A stretch of DNA of 35,890 nucleotides from an uncultured Acetatifactor sp. (GTDB taxonomy: Bacteria; Bacillota; Clostridia; Lachnospirales; Lachnospiraceae). The stretch covers positions 1 to 35,890 of the forward strand of contig CATKXX010000030.1 in NCBI GenBank assembly GCA_949840935.1, given 5' to 3'. The notes under the pieces were generated by a model, which ran no database searches, was not told where the DNA came from, and saw nothing but the letters and a program-made list of their open reading frames with translations. Below, in pieces: positions 33,175-35,890 of this stretch (within the stretch, counting starts at the first letter, position 1; every line of letters begins with the position of its first letter). Position numbers and translations under genes: made by a program.

Positions 33175-35434
33175 TGTTTTACAATTAAAGGGGAGATTTG
33201 AACAAAGACCTAATAGTTCCAGACCAGGTTCGCCGAAGCTCCCAAAGGGGAAAAGCGTGTCTTCGTTACATCTGGTTGAATTATCTGAGCAGTTAGAAAG
33301 AATTTTGCAGTATTGGGAAACCAATACAGATATCAGTGGTGCTTTGGTCAGCGTCCACTATACACATATTGTTGCAAAGAGTAATAGAGTGAAGGTTTTG
33401 CTGTCTGAGAACAGCAAAGCTCCTACGGAATCTATTAGGGGAGCTAAATTTATCTGGGAACCCGATGAGGATGGAAAACAGGTACAAAAGCATGTATTTA
33501 CGCATTATGTTTCACTGAAAGCAATTGAAAAAGCAATCGAGGTTTTAGAGGAAACAATATTCGTTATTGAAAAATATTATAATGGAAATATTACAAGCGA
33601 GGATACAGATAAAATAGCGGAGACACCAGCGGACAGTTTTAGTGAATTTTCTAAATCAAAGGTTTTAAATACTGTAGTAGACGGATTTTACGTTGAAAGA
33701 TTCGATATTGACCGTGCTACAGAAGAGATAACAGAGGAGTCTATTATAACAATTTATCAGACGGGGATTGAAACAAAGAAATTGTTGTCAAAGTTTGGGA
33801 TTCATATTGTTGATGAACGTATCATTGATGGCACTACATTGAGACTGAATCCGGATGAAGCGAAACTGTTATATAATAATGCTTCGTATCTGATTTCCAT
33901 GAGTGTAACGGATTTTTCCCGACTTACGCGGGATGAAGTGTTGGACAAAAAGGCGGAATTTGGCAACGAAGAAAGCCTGATACCCCACCCGACTAACGAA
34001 CCTGTGATAGGGGTTATTGATACACAATTTAATGAAAAGGTGTATTTTCATGAATGGGTAGAATATGAAAACTTGCTTGATCCGAATATTCCATTGACAG
34101 CGAAAGATTATGAGCATGGAACAGAAGTAAGTTATATCATCGTAGATGGTCCGCAGGGTAATCCGGCACTGGATGATGGATGCGGCAGATTTCGAGTACG
34201 TCATTTTGGTGTTGCGACACATAAGGGCTTCAGCTCATTTACTGTGTTGAAAATGATACGGAATATTGTTGCTTCAAATAGAGACATTAAAGTCTGGAAT
34301 TTATCATTGGGTTCTAAACTTGAAATCAAACCTAGTTTTATCTCTCCGGAAGCAGCAGAAATTGACCACATACAGAGCGAGTATGATGTTATTTTCGTTA
34401 TTGCAGGAACCAATGTTCCAGCAGGGGAAACGAAAAAAAATATGAGAATTGGCTCACCAGCAGATTCCCTTAATTCTCTGGTAGTCAATGCGGTAGATTT
34501 TAGAGGAAAATCAGCATCTTATACTAGAGTTGGTCCCGTATTATCTTTTTTTCATAAGCCTGATATCAGTTATTATGGTGGAGATGGCTCCGGTTATATG
34601 GATAAAATGGTGGTATGCCGTGATGATATGGGAGCTGCATATGTAAGCGGAACTTCATTTGCGGCACCGTGGATTTCGAGAAAACTTGCATATTTAATTC
34701 ACATTATGGGGGTGAGTAGAGAGATTGCAAAAGCATTATTGATTGATGCTGCTGCTGGATGGAATAGGAAAGATGACGTTTCACATAGTATCGGTTATGG
34801 TGTTGTTCCCAAACATATTAGTGACATTGTGAAATCATCTGATGATGAGATCCGTTTTATTTTGACTGGAGCATCCGAGGAATATGAGACGTACACTTAT
34901 AATCTTCCAGTACCCGTTGTAGACAATGCACATCCATTTTATGCAAGAGCAACTTTAGTTTATTTTCCTCAATGTGATCGTAATCAAGGCGTTGATTATA
35001 CAAGCACTGAAATGGATATACACTTTGGCAGAGTTGTTATTGAAAATAAAAAAGCTACAATAAAACCAATAGATAATAATCAACAATCGGAAGACAAGCT
35101 AATTACCATTTATGAAGAAGATGCGAGAAAAATGTATCGAAAATGGGATAATATCAAGCATATTAGTGAAGAGATTAAGGAAAGAAGAATACCAAGGAAA
35201 GCATATGCTTCTGGTCTTTGGGGTCTTAAGATAAATACCAAAGAGCGCTTACAGAGAAGAAAGGAACCACTTCAATTTGGAGTAGTTGTAACATTGAAGG
35301 AAATGAATGGTGTAAATCGTATTGACGATTTTATCAAGATGTGTATGGCACGTGGCTGGCTGGTTAATCAGTTGGATATTGAGAATCAGTTGGATGTATA
35401 TGCAAAGGCAGAAGAAGATATAGTATTCGAGTAA
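33167..35434 (+). CDS. S8 subtilisin-like serine protease of an AAA+/protease pair
   Basis: A 755-residue protein with a complete catalytic triad: Asp285 in GVIDTQ, His317 in EHGTE, Ser497 in SGTSFAAP; the oxyanion Asn is likely Asn416 in IAGTN. About 270 N-terminal residues of unknown fold precede the catalytic domain and about 230 follow it, so this is far larger than a secreted subtilisin. There is no signal peptide, prosegment motif or transmembrane helix, so it should act in the cytoplasm. Start ATG 33167 overlaps the AAA+ stop region (ATGAATGAATAATG). Co-encoded AAA+/S8 pairs occur in many bacteria, often on mobile DNA. Here it is inserted in a tail module. It may cleave a host or phage target when triggered; the target cannot be told. 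Confidence 0.88.
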   Translation: MNNVLQLKGRFEQRPNSSRPGSPKLPKGKSVSSLHLVELSEQLERILQYWETNTDISGALVSVHYTHIVAKSNRVKVLLSENSKAPTESIRGAKFIWEPDEDGKQVQKHVFTHYVSLKAIEKAIEVLEETIFVIEKYYNGNITSEDTDKIAETPADSFSEFSKSKVLNTVVDGFYVERFDIDRATEEITEESIITIYQTGIETKKLLSKFGIHIVDERIIDGTTLRLNPDEAKLLYNNASYLISMSVTDFSRLTRDEVLDKKAEFGNEESLIPHPTNEPVIGVIDTQFNEKVYFHEWVEYENLLDPNIPLTAKDYEHGTEVSYIIVDGPQGNPALDDGCGRFRVRHFGVATHKGFSSFTVLKMIRNIVASNRDIKVWNLSLGSKLEIKPSFISPEAAEIDHIQSEYDVIFVIAGTNVPAGETKKNMRIGSPADSLNSLVVNAVDFRGKSASYTRVGPVLSFFHKPDISYYGGDGSGYMDKMVVCRDDMGAAYVSGTSFAAPWISRKLAYLIHIMGVSREIAKALLIDAAAGWNRKDDVSHSIGYGVVPKHISDIVKSSDDEIRFILTGASEEYETYTYNLPVPVVDNAHPFYARATLVYFPQCDRNQGVDYTSTEMDIHFGRVVIENKKATIKPIDNNQQSEDKLITIYEEDARKMYRKWDNIKHISEEIKERRIPRKAYASGLWGLKINTKERLQRRKEPLQFGVVVTLKEMNGVNRIDDFIKMCMARGWLVNQLDIENQLDVYAKAEEDIVFE

Positions 35435-35451
35435 TAATGTTGAAAAATGGC

Positions 35452-35543
35452 GGCCATACTTTACGGCTGTTTCTGTTCGTGCCTGGATTTTACGGCCGCA
35501 AGGTATGGCGGAAAGCAGGATGGATGAAAAAGGGGACAGGAGA
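35452..35543 (+). repeat. Flanking direct repeat, right copy
   Basis: Partner of 31817-31909. It begins 18 bases after the protease stop and ends three bases before the stop of the small Cys-rich tail gene. GCCATA (35453-35458) pairs with TATGGC (35504-35509) where the left copy has GCCGTA/TACGGC, a compensated change. Confidence 0.88.
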
Positions 35544-35545
35544 AT

Positions 35546-35746
35546 TCATGCTCCAGCCTGTGGCCCGGGGAGCTTTTGGCCCGGGGGAAGCCTTGAGGCT
35601 TCGATGCGGGCAAAGTATTCTCCTGCGCATTCCCGGGAACAGGCGACTCTCCTCCAGCGGAACACGGATGTGCTGTCGGTACAGTCTGCGCAGGGGGTAT
35701 ACATTTTCCCGCAGATCTTGCAGGGCTTTTGTATCTTTTCGGTCAT
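35546..35746 (-). CDS. Small cysteine-rich phage protein
   Basis: A 66-residue protein starting at ATG 35746 after AGGAGG. It carries CKICGKMYTPCADC and ACSRECAGEYFARIE, which look like a treble-clef or short zinc-finger fold. Such small proteins occur between tail genes of Firmicutes phages. Its stop abuts the right repeat. In the uninterrupted phage it would precede the small gene at 31741. Confidence 0.68.
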   Translation of the reverse strand: MTEKIQKPCKICGKMYTPCADCTDSTSVFRWRRVACSRECAGEYFARIEASRLPPGQKLPGPQAGA

Positions 35747-35787
35747 GTGCGGCCTCCTCTCTACACAATGTCATTAACTTAAGGAAA

Positions 35788-35846
35788 AGAACAATACCGG
35801 ATGTCTTTACACCCATTCATGGGATAAAAACATCCGGTATTGTTCT
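35788..35846 (-). terminator. 17-bp perfect inverted repeat, possible terminator
   Basis: AGAACAATACCGGATGT (35788-35804) and its exact complement at 35830-35846, with a nested CCCAT/ATGGG in the loop. On the minus strand it is followed by TTTTCC. It may end transcription before the Cys-rich gene, or mark the end of a small mobile element. No gene is visible in 35747-35890. Confidence 0.5.
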
Positions 35847-35890
35847 GGGAATCGGTCTCGCCATTTGACGACTTTATACTGTAACTGTCG

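Larger units (their letters stand above)
18100..35890 (-). mobile_element. Prophage tail module, partial and interrupted
   Basis: Ten or so minus-strand genes in typical tail order read from right to left: small proteins, tape measure, distal tail/baseplate proteins, FN3-like protein, tail tip. No integrase, head, packaging, holin or endolysin gene is present up to 18100, where the module abuts the bacterial operon. The rest may lie right of the window, or the element may be a remnant. It is interrupted at 28868-30355 and 31910-35451. Confidence 0.8.

Noticed and set aside
35490..35816. 108-residue minus-strand open frame overlapping the Cys-rich gene
   Set aside because: Runs through the inverted repeat and direct repeat; the 66-residue frame has the ribosome site and zinc-finger cysteines.

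Overview
The window looks like a chromosomal segment of a gut-type Firmicute, most likely Lachnospiraceae or a close clostridial relative. This is inferred from strong AGGAGG ribosome sites, TTGACA/TATAAT promoters, a YceD-rpmF pair, ferredoxin-dependent oxidoreductases, LytTR-DUF3021 regulation, and prophage tail genes of the clostridial type. No rRNA, tRNA or CRISPR array was seen.

Layout. (1) 198-6248 (+): a compact metabolic cluster. It holds an [FeFe]-hydrogenase-like protein fused to a methyl-accepting signalling domain, an AMP-forming acyl-CoA ligase, and both subunits of indolepyruvate:ferredoxin oxidoreductase (iorA, iorB). Together they suggest fermentative oxidation of aryl-pyruvates to aryl-acyl-CoA with reduced ferredoxin, next to a possible redox or H2 sensor. 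A convergent amidohydrolase (6314-7363, -) carries an odd internal insertion. (2) 7521-11718: an ABC exporter, LytTR regulator and DUF3021 module, bracketed by two copies of a small coiled-coil gene. Each copy has the same promoter and a conserved structured leader; the coding parts differ by exactly five heptads. (3) 11787-12618: yceD and rpmF with a consensus promoter and a clear terminator. (4) 12661-18103: a four-gene envelope operon with a secreted/membrane GATase-like protein, an ABC ATPase, an ABC permease, and a membrane protein with a Gly/Gln/Asn-rich tail. (5) 18100-35890 (-): a prophage tail module, read right to left. It runs from a small Cys-rich protein and a small pre-tape-measure protein through the tape measure, baseplate/distal-tail proteins and FN3-like protein to a glycine-rich tail tip protein. 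No integrase, lysis or head genes lie inside the window.

The tail module has been invaded twice. The tape-measure gene is split at 28868-30355 by a group II intron-like sequence that has no reverse transcriptase. In its place are two tandem zinc-ribbon genes on the opposite strand. Farther right, a markedly AT-richer AAA+ ATPase and subtilisin-like protease pair (32125-35434, +) sits between two small tail genes. It is flanked by about 92-bp direct repeats that form hairpins, and a scrap of tape-measure sequence lies at one junction. This AAA+/S8 cassette is the best candidate in the window for a poorly described system, possibly phage defence or phage-phage competition. The zinc-ribbon intron insert and the duplicated coiled-coil/leader unit come next.
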